DNA from: Kwoniella bestiolae CBS 10118
Taxonomy: Eukaryota > Basidiomycota > Tremellomycetes > Tremellales > Cryptococcaceae
Length of the DNA: 64,000 nt
NCBI RefSeq assembly: GCF_000512585.2
Contig: NC_089241.1
Location: 3,862,001-3,926,000 of the forward strand
Direction of reading: 5' to 3'
Part shown: piece after piece, positions 12,208 through 23,614 of the stretch
How the letters are laid out: the number at the start of each line of letters is the position of its first letter
Position numbering within the stretch: the first letter of the stretch is position 1
Translations under genes and position numbers: made by a program
The notes under the pieces: generated by a model
What the model was told of the DNA's origin: nothing
The model's input: only the letters and a program-made list of their open reading frames with translations
Databases searched by the model: none

Positions 12208-12677
12208 TCAATCAGTTCGCTCATCTCTCGAGACGGGCGGTCCTCTAACTCCCTCCTCGCCAACACTCGAGGGCCCATCATCCTGTTCACTCTGTATATT
12301 TCTGTGAATATCATAGAACAGCGTAGCAGCAGCGTTATGCAATAGATTTTCTCTCAGACCTTCCCCGTACTGATGATATCCTTCTTCCAGTACTCCGATG
12401 GAAGTCGTGTAAGAGCGTGGCGAGGCGAGGATGCTGTTCTCTGCTGTTGGGACGTGGGAGTTGAGGGTACTTGATTGGGCGGAGGTGCTTCTCGAGGAAG
12501 GAGAGGAATTGTGGGGACATAGCAAGGACCGGTCGAGGGAGTCAGGGTTGTTGCAACTCGTTGTGTGACGTCTTTTGGCGCGTACGTCTCGAGTCTTGCA
12601 AGAGTATAAGTGCGAATGATGATGTAGAACCAGAGGATGAGCTCGGACGATAGCTTTTCGAAAAAGGACAAACCCAT
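12208..12677 (-). CDS. tentative small hypothetical gene
   Basis: A reading frame from ATG 12677 (MGLSFFEKLSSELILWFYII) has an amphipathic, hydrophobic N-terminus. A second frame continues to a stop at 12208 and includes ENLLHNAAATLFYDIHRNIQ. A GTACGC donor near 12590 and an acceptor GAACAG near 12420 would join the two in frame to a protein of about 105 residues. Neither site is strong and no family is recognised, so this may not be a gene. Confidence 0.25.
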
Positions 12678-13597
12678 CCTACATGGTATACTTGGCAGGA
12701 CTGATCACAATCTGCGTGATATCAATTCATGCTCAGATATAGGGATGGTACAAGCTCCTTTCATCTGACGTTGAAATTCCTTCCTCGGGTGCTTCTAGAA
12801 GATCACCAGCGTGCTCATCCGGGCGATTTGGCAGATACAGTATGAAGTGGTTTCACGGTCAGAGATGAGACTTATTACTTAGGAGCCCAGATAGATCCTA
12901 TACAAAGGATGAGACGATTCCCTCCGACACATACCCGGAACATGGGAGATGCAAGCACCACAGGGCAATCAAGCTCCCAGTGAGAGACTCGTAGTCTCTC
13001 AAACCCGCAGCGATCGGAAGGGAGACCCCACGATTGCGTCTGACCCTTTACACGTTCTTCCTGTTCACTTGATCAGCCCGACCTCTTACAGTCCTTATCG
13101 TCTTTCCATGATTATGATTCGTTTGATCCTTGTCACTATCCCCGCTTCTTCATCCTCCCGATTCCCGTAGCCATTCCTGCATGATTTAAGCATAACGCCA
13201 AACGCCACATTTCAATGGCCACTGCGAAATAAGCTGCTTATAAGGTGGAGGTTGAACATGAGATGAAAGTGACGTTTTAGCGGTTTCTGCTTTTTTCGCA
13301 TCCTAGTAAATACCCTACGAGTATAACGTACGAATACACCTTTGAGCCTACACTCTTTGAGATCGATCTGACAAGAGCACTTGGGAAAAGCATAGCCTCA
13401 CTCGATAGCTGTGCTTTCTCAGATCAACACAAAGTTATTCCATCTTCGAAAATCATCCTCCTTTGTATGACTTATCGACAAACAGAACTCTCAAAGGTCA
13501 TGTCATCTGAGATCGAGCGACTGTACACATAGTCAAGAAGAGTCAAAGTGAAACGCAGTAAGAGGCGAAGAATCAAACGAGCAAAGTCTCATCGACC
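12678..13597. other. intergenic, nothing recognised
   Basis: There is no open frame with protein-like content and no RNA gene that I can recognise. The last few hundred bases are the presumed promoter of the Ser/Thr-rich secreted protein starting at 13598. Confidence 0.5.
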
Positions 13598-15459
13598 ATG
13601 TTACTCTCGACATTGCTGTTACATGCATCATGTCTCGCTCAGATACTTGCTAGACCAGCTTCAGAAGGCAGAGGCAAGGGATTGATCAAAAGACAGGACG
13701 TTAGCTCTTCAGCAGCGGGTAAGTCTTCTTTTCTGGGTCTGAATACCTAATATAAACACGGCATAGCTAAGTCTCATATGCATTAGCTACTTCAGCCGAA
13801 GCTACTTCTGCCGCTGCTTCCGAAGTACCATCTGCTGTACCACCGTGAGTGATATTATCCTAGAATCGCCTTAGACGTCTTATTGACAGATCTCTATCAT
13901 CGGTCATAGCTCCTCAGCAGATACATCTTCTGCCGTGGCCCCTAGCCCTAGCCTCAGCCCAACACCAACGCCGTCTCCATCCCCTTCACCTGCTACAGAG
14001 GCGTCGTCCACAACGCCAGAGCCCTCTTCAGCAGCTCCGACTCCCAGCTCAGAAGCTCCTTCTCCTTCGCCATCTACAGAAGCAAGTTCAGCAGCCCCAT
14101 CTTCAAGTGCACAGCCTACCCCCTCTCCCGTACCTTCATCATCAGCCGAGCCATCGTCTTCGGCAGAAACTTCAGCAGCACCAGTGCCCTCCTCTTCCGC
14201 TGCGCTCTCTTCCGCAGCAGAATCAAGTGCAATCCCACCTTCATCAGCGGTATCCTCTACTTCGTCGTCGGCAGTCTCATCCGCTCCGCCCTTATCCAGT
14301 ACGTCCGTCCCTCCTTCTGCTACACCATCCACCTCCCCTCCGACGGACATATCCAGTACGTCCGTTCCTCCTTCCTCCACACTACCCACCTCTCCTATGA
14401 CGGTTGCACCCGGTACATCTGTGCCTCCGTCGACTACCCCGTCCACCTCTCCTCCTTCTTCATCTCCCATATCCTCGACCATCGATGGATCATCCACCCC
14501 CTCCACCTCTCCCCCACCCTCATCGTCGGTAATAATCTCATCGACCAACCCTCCTTCTTCTTCCATAACAGGTCCAGCATCGACCATCCCACCAACCTCG
14601 ACCGCGCCCTCTAGTGCTCCGACATCATCAACACCACCCCCAGCTCAAACCTCGGTGACCTCGGCTGCCGCAGCACCAACGTCTGTAGCAGCCACCTCCA
14701 CCAATGTCGTAACACATTCTACCACCCCCACCCCCGGTGGGCCAATCACAGCCACGGCTACACGGGTTTTTACCACCCAGGTGGTACAAACAAGCAACGG
14801 GGTAGCTACGACGAGAGAGGCGGAAGAGACTGTTGTGGTGGTCGTCACTGCTGGGGGAGGTACGGCGACGCAGACTGCCGTACCTACTGATGGAGGACAG
14901 GGTGAGTTTGAGGTCTTTACGCTAATCTCGTCATCTTTCTTGGAGGTCTTTCCTTCCGTCCAACCCGCTGTCTTATCGAGAAAAGAGAATGATGGCTGAA
15001 TATACTCGACAATATAGCCGTCGTGACTGTCACTGCTACAGATCCAGGAGCGAGTTCAGGATCAGACGGCGGATTGGTCATAGTCACTGTCACATCTACC
15101 AATGGAGTTACGACTGATGCAGCAGGTCAGACTGGGCCAGTGTTAGTAGTGAGTGCCATGCGCCTCTCCCCTATTCCTAATTCCTGAAGTCCTCGGCCTT
15201 TCTCGCTGTAACTCGTACCGTCAATTTTATTAGATAGACACCTGGAGCTGATCGTTGGGGGTTCCCTTAGACAAGCACGATCCACGCGCAATTAACCGTA
15301 GTAGGCGGTCTAACAGTAACAGCAACCAGAACAGCAGGAAGTGGAGGATCTTTACAATCGTCTGGGCTCTCCAAAGTATCAACGGAAATAACGTTAATAA
15401 CAAGTATAATGACTCTGATGGGATTGATAATGGGTTTAAAGGTCATCTCAGGACATTGA
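13598..15459 (+). CDS. secreted Ser/Thr/Pro-rich mannoprotein-like protein with GPI-type C-terminus
   Basis: Five exons (13598-13718, 13787-13844, 13910-14901, 15018-15148, 15271-15459) give 496 residues in frame. The start MLLSTLLLHASCLAQILARP is a signal peptide, and a Lys-Arg site (LIKRQ) follows. The centre is about 250 residues of Ser, Thr, Pro and Ala with partly tandem blocks (SSTSVPPSST, PSTSPP), as in heavily O-mannosylated cell-wall proteins. The C-terminal part has Thr/Val-rich strands (VVVVTAGGGTATQT). The end is hydrophobic after a Gly/Ser-rich spacer (AGSGGSLQSSGLS, then TLITSIMTLMGLIMG), which fits GPI attachment. The terminal GLKVISGH is slightly polar for a GPI signal, so membrane or wall anchoring is inferred. 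Confidence 0.85.
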
Positions 15460-15821
15460 AGGAAAGAACGAGTTATGGTCAATTACGGATAATAAAAGTC
15501 AATTTGGGACAATAATGATCAAAATACGATATGGTACGGCAAGACAACATGAGACGGAAAGGACATGGCATGAAACACGAAACGATCATATCGATCTTTG
15601 TAGCTGATACGTATAACTCTATAATGGACCTCAGACTCGAACATAGAAATGCATTACTTTTGGAACTGGCCCATCAGAGTGCCTTTCTCCAGAGCAGGAA
15701 GAGAATGATATCGAACGTGGAAACTTAGTGCATCCACATACATAGTGTATCATCCTACCAGAGGAATCACCGTAAATACAAATACGACTGTCATATCTAC
15801 CACCTCAGTGTCCATCGAGCC

Positions 15822-17085
15822 CTAGTAAGTCCTGGTCCAATGGACTCTCCCACCTCCCCAAGCGGGCTTTGAGGAGCTTCCGATAGTTTGCGGAGGTACA
15901 GCAGTGGTGGTAGGTCCCACGGAAGTGGGGTAAGGGCTGGGAACGGTCGCGATGGAAGGTTCTCCCTCGGCTATGCTGCCAGCGCCATTTGGCGGGACGC
16001 TTGCAGGAGGAGAAGGGTTAGCGGGTTGGCTGGTAGGGACACCGGTACCGGCTGGTAGGGGTGCAGAGGAGGTACCTCCAGGAGGGACAGTCCCACCTGG
16101 TGCAGTCGCAGAACCAGCTTGTACGGGTGTAACGGCTGTACCGGCCGGTGCAGATGATTGAATGGGTGCTGCTGCACTGCCTTCCACGCAGAAGGTGATT
16201 GAGATCTATCGAGGAGAAAGATGCGTGCGTCAGCGCACTGCTCAGTCGTTCCAACCCAAGCTCATGACTAGTTGACTTTGAAAGGAATAACATCACTCAC
16301 TCCGACATTATCTGCGAGACACTGGGCGTTGGCCCCTCCCTCAGTGGCGGAATCCAAATACGCTCCTGGGCATTGGGCGGCAGAATCTCCGGTACATGCT
16401 CCGGGGGCTAGTGTGCATGCTCCTGTGAAAGCGAAGTCCATGGAGTACTGGCTATGTAGTAGGACAAGATGAAATATCAATGAACGTCAAACCCCTCGCC
16501 CCATCTAGCGTTTGGACACAACAGCACATGGGTTGTCTGTCCAGCCTCTATCGAATTTGGTCCGAGATCATGAGGGAATGAGGGAAACTGGACTCACAAA
16601 GTATGTTCCCCCAAACTGTCCCCCTTCTCATCATCCAACCCATCCAACAAACTATAATCCCCAGCATTCTGTCCACCTCCCTGAGAATTAACCAGACTGA
16701 ACTCTACCATCCCGCAATTCAGCCCATTATCCCCACAGTTTGTACCTTGCATGCCTGACATCCAGGCCAGACCACCTCTCACCTCACCTGAGATGGTCTG
16801 ACTGCCTGAAGGGATGGAGTGGTTCTCGTATACGAATACTGCCTTGCCTGAACCACAGTTGTTGATGAGCTGTATACGATACCAAACCAACGGAATAGTC
16901 AGCATTGGCAGTGCATATATATTAAGGGTTGCATAGATCGAGGTAGATCCTGTGGGGGACGGGAGAAAGCTCACAGTTATTTGGTGCGATTCACCACTTT
17001 GACGAGTCGTGAAATTTGAGAAGGTTGGTAGAGCATGAACGCCAGCGTTCATACTAAGGAGGGAGATAAGCAGAAGAGATAACAT
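15822..17085 (-). CDS. secreted cysteine-containing cell-surface protein, glycopeptide/thaumatin-like
   Basis: Four exons (16975-17085, 16598-16869, 16301-16451, 15822-16205) give 305 residues. The start MLSLLLISLLSMNAGVHALP is a signal peptide. The folded part (about residues 35-205) contains NNCGSGKAVFVYENHSIPSG, GGLAWMSGMQGTNCGDNGLN and Cys pairs in ACTLAPGACTG, AAQCPGAY, AQCLAD and ITFC. A strand-rich domain that opens with an N-N-C-G motif and carries regularly placed Cys matches secreted fungal proteins often labelled glycopeptide or thaumatin-like. The last 120 residues are Pro/Ser/Thr/Gly-rich and lack a hydrophobic tail, so it is probably secreted or wall-associated, not GPI-anchored. 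It is convergent with the Ser/Thr-rich gene at 13598-15459. Confidence 0.8.
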
Positions 17086-17954
17086 ATCGTAGTGGGACAG
17101 CAGGGAAAAAAGTGAGATTCAAGTGGAAGTGGAAGTATATGCAAGGGAAGGAGGGAAAGGGAAAGGAAACGTTAGAACAGAAGTGAGGTGGATGAGGGAT
17201 GGTTGGGAAGTCAGTGATCATCATGATGGATCGAGGTTGTTATATACCTTATCTCTGGACCATATGGCCGATACAGCACCAGATGAATGGGAAATGTATG
17301 TAATCCAGGTCGATTGATTGATTTGATCAATCAAGTCGACATTAGCGCAGATCGAGACACTAACGGTCAATACCTCCTTAATCAACTTTGCATTTCGCAG
17401 TTGCTGATGGAGTTCAGGTAAATGCGGGATTCCCATCCTTGTTAGGTGTGACACCGAGGCGAAATCATCATTGATTCCAGAACTCGGCTGAAGCGCACTA
17501 GATGAAAGGATCTGCCTTTAGATAGAAGGAGAGATTGCTTTGAGTGAGTTAATCGAACGGACCAATGGATAAGTTAGGTGATCGGCGGTGTATTAACGTA
17601 AATCTTTTTCGATTCTCGTCCTTTGATCAATCCGAATTCATTTGCGAGTCTTGACTGGGTATGGAACTCTCAATGAAAAAAGAAATTGTGATGAATGATA
17701 TGTAATGCAGATACACCATATGCGGAAGAAAGATCAAGATCAACAGCATCACATTAATCATCTTCACCTGGCATTGGTAATGTACCTTGAGCAGAGTTGT
17801 ACATCATAGTGTCTCGAATGAAAGTAGCCATCTAACGGCCTGGTTCATCCCTTATCAAAGGCTGTCTCCTACGTCCCGCAATTCACATCAGCTCAATCCC
17901 AGCAGAGGTAGGAGTAGCAAAAAGCTAACACCCGCTGCCGAAACGCAAACTCAC
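17086..17954. other. intergenic, nothing recognised
   Basis: The region holds the promoter of the secreted gene ending at 17085 and the 3' side of the membrane-protein gene at 17955. There is a small palindrome near 17310 (GATTGATTGATTTGATCAAT). No gene is supported. Confidence 0.45.
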
Positions 17955-18392
17955 TCACTCATCCTTCCCCACCCTCTCTCGTCCAATCCAATCAGGCCTC
18001 ACATAAAGCACGAACACCCTCCAGACCAAGGGCGGAGCCAACATCCCTATACTCCCCCAAGCGACCTTCCGACTCAACGCACCATTCACCTTACTCCCCT
18101 CCAATGCCAAGAGGGGAATCAGCAGTACCTCACCCATACCAAGTGTCCAATAAACAGCTCGACGGGAGGGTATATGTCTCGCACCGTACAAGAGCGCAGT
18201 GGTCAGACCACCGATGATGATTCCTCCGAATAGGCGGGCGAAGAGGATGGAGGAGGGGTTGATTTGCGAGGGGTGTTTTAGGATATACGAGAGGACGGTC
18301 GAGGTGTGGGTGATGAGTGGGAGGGAGAAGAGGTTGAGGAGGGCTTCGAGGAGGAAGGCTTTTCGAACGATTGGGCCGGAGGGGTCGGACAT
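17955..18392 (-). CDS. small four-helix membrane protein, unknown function
   Basis: This single-exon gene encodes 145 residues starting MSDPSGPIVRKAFLLEALLN. Four hydrophobic segments are visible at roughly residues 12-32, 48-70, 80-98 and 110-130 (including SILFARLFGGIIIGGLTTAL and WGSIGMLAPPLVWRVFVLYV). Short charged loops separate them, and the C-terminus is basic then acidic (RPDWIGRERVGKDE). No catalytic motif is visible and I cannot name a family. Confidence 0.75.
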   Translation of the reverse strand: MSDPSGPIVRKAFLLEALLNLFSLPLITHTSTVLSYILKHPSQINPSSILFARLFGGIIIGGLTTALLYGARHIPSRRAVYWTLGMGEVLLIPLLALEGSKVNGALSRKVAWGSIGMLAPPLVWRVFVLYVRPDWIGRERVGKDE

Positions 18393-18905
18393 TGTGGATT
18401 ACGATTTTGTATAAGTCACTGGTGGGGGAGATGTTATGTACTGTGAGTTACAGATTCAGTGAGGTGAGGTAGAATATGGACAAGTTATACTCGTGATGTA
18501 TTACACCAGACTACAATGTTCTATTGTTCAGATGAGATCGATGTTGAATCTGCAGACTACTACATCTCATCGCTGGATGTCGATGTCGATCATTTGATTG
18601 ACGTCATGAGAAATGGCATCGCAGGCGGACCCAAACATTGAGTGATATGTACGCGAAACTCAAGCTGTATTCCGCTTTCTACATGTGTCGAGTACGAGCG
18701 AGGAGTCATGCAGTGCCATTTGGTAAGAAGACGAGGCCTAGCATTATATGCATATCATACGAGTATACAACAATACATTCAACAATAGCGTGACAGAAAG
18801 GAGCATCCCATGAGAACTATCATCCCATCTCAAAGATCACGACACCCTCCCTCCTTCTCATCTGACCACATGAACATCCTTATCAGGTCCATGCTAAACC
18901 CCACC
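18393..18905. other. intergenic, nothing recognised
   Basis: This 513-bp stretch lies between the start of the small membrane protein and the stop of the CX2CX13CX8C protein. It presumably contains a promoter and a 3' UTR. I see no gene. Confidence 0.45.
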
Positions 18906-21900
18906 TCACAGCTCACTCCTCAGCAGCGCCACACTCCCCTCCCTCCACATCCTCCCCCCATCCTCCGTATCCTCGTCCAATCCCCATTCCAATCCCGCCT
19001 CATCACCCAATTCCAGAGCTTTCCTCGCTAATTCAATCTCCACACGACTCTTCTTCCTTGGTGTGCTGGACACTTCTCTGATAGGGGGTTTATACGATGG
19101 TGTAGACAGTCTAGAGCCTCCAGAGGAGGAGGAAGGTTGGATGGATATTGATCGTGATCTTGATCTGGATTGTATATGTGATCTAGGGAGAGAGGTGAAT
19201 TTGATAGGTTGATTCTTCTGTCTAGGCGTTGAGGGGGTCAAAGGGTCTGAAGCCCTATCGGCAGTTCGGGCTGATACCGAGTCTGATCTGGAGGAAGTAG
19301 CAAAAGCAGGACCTGGAGTAGATCGTTTAAGAGGTACAGGCGGAGGTAACATCAACCCGGCACCTGCATTTGGTGTCCTGTTCCCACCCAAGGCAGGCGA
19401 CGAAGTATTATTCCTATTCCGCACTGCCGTCGAGCTAGAAGAGGTGGAAGAAGAACTTGTAGGTGGCGTAGGTAAGTTGAAATTCCGATTGACCGACGAA
19501 CCCAAAGTAGCCGTAGTGGACTTTGCCAATGACGGTACCAAAGCCCTGATCATTCCCTTTGGTAACGCCCCGGTATGTTCTGGACCAAGGTTCATTCCTA
19601 TATCTGCTGCTCGGACGGACCATTCGTTTCGTAATGGCGACGAGGATATTGAATATCGGTTAAAAGCGGGAGAAGAGGAAGTAGCGGCAACGGGCGAGGA
19701 CGAGTAGTGATTGTAATGGTTCATTCCGTCATGGATGGATAATTCATCTTCGCTTGGTTGATCGACCTCCTGGTGTAGAGGATCAGAGGATTCTTCTCTG
19801 GCAGGCGATCGAGGTTGTAATGAGAATCTTGCACGCTTCACACTGCCACTGCCACTTGAAGTGGAATATGGACTTTCGGAAGGTTTGCGCAGTATACTCT
19901 TTCTAGGTAAGGTCAACGGAACATTATCACTTAATGTTGAGGAGCTTCTAGCTCCGTCGATGGAAGGTGGTGGGGTCGGTCCAAATCCTATTGTCTGGCC
20001 TCTGGGTGGTAAGTACGGTTTTGATATTCTTTGTATTACCGGAGACTCCTCGATCGGCGCAGCAGACAACGATGGTGAAGGTGTTGGATGTACAGGTCGG
20101 TTTGAAGGAGCAAATACCGGAGGCGAGGAAGGTGGCATTGACGAGAATGACGAGGAATCTCTCCCGATGATAGGTCGACTGGTCGAGAATGATGTGTTCA
20201 AATTAGGAGAGTACGGCTCCACAGAAGAAGTAGGAGGTGGCGAAGGCATATGAGAGGCATTGTCGAAGTTTCTCAAAGTTGGGGAAGGTGAAGAAGGGAT
20301 CTGTGGAGCATCCGTCGAGACCACCCGTTTCCTTTTCGTTCGCATCACGCTCGAAGACCTGATCACCACTTCTGGAGTCTTCCTTCCGACCTTCGAGATA
20401 GGTGAACCGCCTTCATCTTCAGCATTCGAGACATCGTAATTCCTAAGGAAATGACAGAATTTTGCCCAAGCTCTTCCCTTACACCACCAAGCTCTTTCTG
20501 CCCTAATTCCACCAGCCTCATGACATGCTCCACAGTACCTAGCGCGACCATTACTCCTATATATCAACGCACTAGCATATATCGATTTGTCGAGATCTGC
20601 AGGTCGATCAGAGGGGGTGCCGGCAAATTCACTTGCAGCGCGAGTAGGCGTTCTCATTGGAGTCGATGCGATATGTGAGAGAGGTCGTTTGGAAGCCGAG
20701 TCAGGCTCGCTATCGGATGTCAAAATCATGGACTTTCGCCGATTTCTGGACTTTCTCAGCTTGAGGGGCGTATTGTCGGTATCTGATGCTTCATTCGTCT
20801 GTAGAGGGATATCGGGAAGTACTGATGTCCTGGACCGCTGACGTGAAGTCGATTGATTTTCCTCTTCGACATCTACAGTATCGCGTTGCTCCGACTCTGC
20901 TTCATACCAATGACACCATCGCCTCTTGAAGCCGCCAGGGCAGGAACCAGATTTCTTAGCTCTTTCTCCTCCTGCTTCTTTACAGGCCAAGCAGCGTTTG
21001 TGAGATTTTCGATGTTTCTCTCCTGGAGAAGATTGCTCGGGCGTATTGGAAATTGTGTTGTGGTCTGACGGAAGTGATTCTAGACCGTCCTCTGCATTGA
21101 TGATTGATTGTCCTGTTGTATACGGTGTCAACGGTCGATGAGCCTTGATTTGACGGTTTGATTGCGTTGTCCGATCGAGGTCGATGACTGTCCGCTCAAA
21201 TGTACATTTCGCCAAGTCGACTCTGCCCTTACACAACGGTGCTTTTTCCGCCCGTACACCTCCAGCCTTCCTGCACCTTTTGCACACCCTGACAACACCG
21301 CTTGGGGTCTTCCATACTCTTGTATAGTAAGGTGAATCGGACTGAGCAGGTGTTGGCTGTACTATTTCGTCGGGCCGTTCTCCCGCCATTCGCTCCTTGC
21401 CTTTGACAGATGTCAGGCTTGTGGCCCGAGGTGTAGTGGACGATGGAGAATGTGATCGAACGGGCGGTAGCTGTCTTGGTGGTGGGGAGGGGGAAAGGAC
21501 GATAGCAGATTGACGGTCGTGTCCATCTTGTGCAGGGGAGAGATGTGATCGTGTAGCTGGTGAATGGTGCACAGGTGAAGGTGACCGTGAGGGCGACCTC
21601 AAAGGAGACCACGAGGGTGATCGGGAGCACAGATCGTCTTCCGGAGGAGGGCTTCTGAAGAGATCGATCGAGGATGGTGCGGAGACGGATGGTTTGACGA
21701 TTCTCTTCGCAGCTGGCGGTTGTGGTTGAGATACGTACACAGTGGGAGCAGGGAGGGATTTGCGACGCGGCCGAAGTGGGATGACGACTTCCACTTCTAG
21801 GGTCTTCCCGCGACGTCGTGGAGGAGGGGAAGGTGATGGACTAGCTGGTCGGTCCTGCAGAAATGGCTGAGTGGAGGGAGACTTAGCATCCTAACACAAC

Positions 21901-21927
21901 AAGCCATGTAGCATCTGAATGGACTTA

Positions 21928-21960
<33 letters not shown>

Positions 21961-22942
21961 TGATATCGTTGGCTTTGGGTGTGGGATTGACATTGAACAC
22001 TTCTTTACCCGATTCTCCCTCGCTATCGATAAGCTGCAACTCGTCCTCCGATGTATCCTCCTTGTCTTGATCCGAAGCGAACAAATCATCCAGCGTAGCA
22101 GAAACAGGTAGTATCCTCGTCCCTCTAAACCTTGACTCTTCCCGACTTTCTCTGTCATCATAATTCAACTCTTCCGATTCAGGCTCAGGGACTCCCTCAT
22201 CCTCACTGACGTCGTCGTCGTCGTCATTCCCCAACAGCCTATTCCGCTGAGCTTCCATGGACAAGAACTCCTTCAAATCATCTTGATCCTCCTCCGATAC
22301 CCAGCTCTTCGTCCTTCTCAAATTACGTTCCACCTCCCACAACAACGGCGGTTCTGCAACCTGAGGATCCAACCCCGACCTCTCATCCCATAATCCAATC
22401 TCATCTTCGTCCGAATCAATCTCGTATCCTTCTCCTTTACTCTCCCCATCCGTCTGAGTTTGTGTTTCCTCCGTATCAGACACTTCCCCGAAATCTCTTC
22501 CCACGTATTCTCTCAACCTCCCTCGGTCCTTGACTACTTTCCCAGTACGCAGATCAATCTCATCATCGTCCTCTAGGCTTATCGAACCGTATTTCTCCTT
22601 TAATAGATCCCAGGAAGATTTGAGCTTGTGGAATGAATCTAGCCTTTTCTTATTTATCAGCTCATCCTCCTTCTGAGAGGTGCTGAGGACAGATTGGGAG
22701 CGAAATCGAGCACCGTTGGGATAGAATATCGGTGTGGATGAGCGCCCACTTAGAGATGAGGTAGAATACCTGTGGTTTAGAGCTGGTGTGGGATATCGAC
22801 CTTCGAAGGGGGTAGATGATTTATGGTGATGGGATGGTGTAGATGCTCTTGAAGAGGAGGAGGGTGGATCAGATCGAGAGGAGTAGAGATTCGTTGGAGG
22901 GCGTGGTCGAGATGGCCCAGCAATGGGGGCTTGCAGGTTCAT
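18906..22942 (-). CDS. large disordered protein with three CX2CX13CX8C (putative zinc-binding) repeats
   Basis: Two exons (21929-22942 and 18906-21854) give 1320 residues in phase. The first 340 residues are Ser/Pro-rich, then acidic, ending in an uninterrupted Asp run encoded by a GAT microsatellite next to the splice donor. From residue 529 three repeats share one pattern: Cys-x2-Cys, then GG-x-RA, then Cys-x-G-R/G, then a last Cys followed by an aromatic. The Cys are at about 529/532/546/555, 626/629/643/652 and 779/782/796/805, with identical spacing in all three. Examples are CKRCRKAGGVRAEK and CGACHEAGGIRAER. The spacing suggests a metal-binding module. The rest is Ser/Pro/Arg-rich with many SP and TP sites, compatible with a nuclear, phosphorylated protein. 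I do not recognise the family. The function is unknown, and nucleic-acid or chromatin binding would be only a guess. Confidence 0.85.
21929..21961 (-). repeat. (GAT)n microsatellite encoding poly-Asp at a splice donor
   Basis: Eleven GAT codons in a row (CAT/ATC on the plus strand) form the 3' end of exon 1 of the preceding gene and abut its GTAAGT donor. The count of repeats directly changes the length of the Asp run, so it is likely polymorphic between strains. Confidence 0.85.
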
Positions 22943-23614
22943 TGTTTTTGTTTACAGATTACGATGATACATTCCGCCGACGTCAATTCGTATCACAAGG
23001 TACAAGAGTGAGCTTTTCTAAGTGGATGATATGTCACTCAAGTGATTGTGGGGAGCATTATATATTGTGATTATACGAGGTATGGCAAGATGAGAACTAC
23101 AATGATAGCAATAACATTCTCAGACACGAGTAGTTGACATGAATGTTTTGATTTTATTGCGAAGTGATTTAGCGGGATGGAAGAGACGCGTTCAGGGACA
23201 TTACAAATCAGATTACAACTATCAGTTCACAGCACAAGCTGATTACAAGTTTTTTCTAATCGACATTACAAACATCAAATGGGCCCCCGGTCTGACCGAG
23301 TGTGAGTGAGTGAATGAGCGACGATGATGAATGCATTCAACCGGCTCTCTTCTACTCGTACTGCATCTTCTTGGCTTTCACTCATTCTCAGCCTCTTTAT
23401 ATTATCACTCGAACCAGACATACCGCGAAGACACGGAGCATCACTCTGGAACATCTTCTACCGAAGCAAGAAATTCGAACAGACAACGCACAAGAGGAAA
23501 ATCGAGCTCATCCCATGATGGCCATATAACTCGGGAATTAGATATAAGCCTACGAAGGTCTAGACAAGGCTCATATTCGTCAGGATCAGCACTACCCCTT
23601 CATCTACGAGCATT
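22943..23614. promoter_or_regulatory. divergent intergenic region
   Basis: Two divergent starts (22942 minus, 23615 plus) leave 672 bp. Several short overlapping frames (23314-23648) are present but do not join in phase to the DUF1746 gene, so I treat the region as promoter and leader. Confidence 0.45.

Noticed and set aside
12208..12677. Confident small gene
   Set aside because: The two frames need weak splice sites to join. Kept only as a tentative entry.
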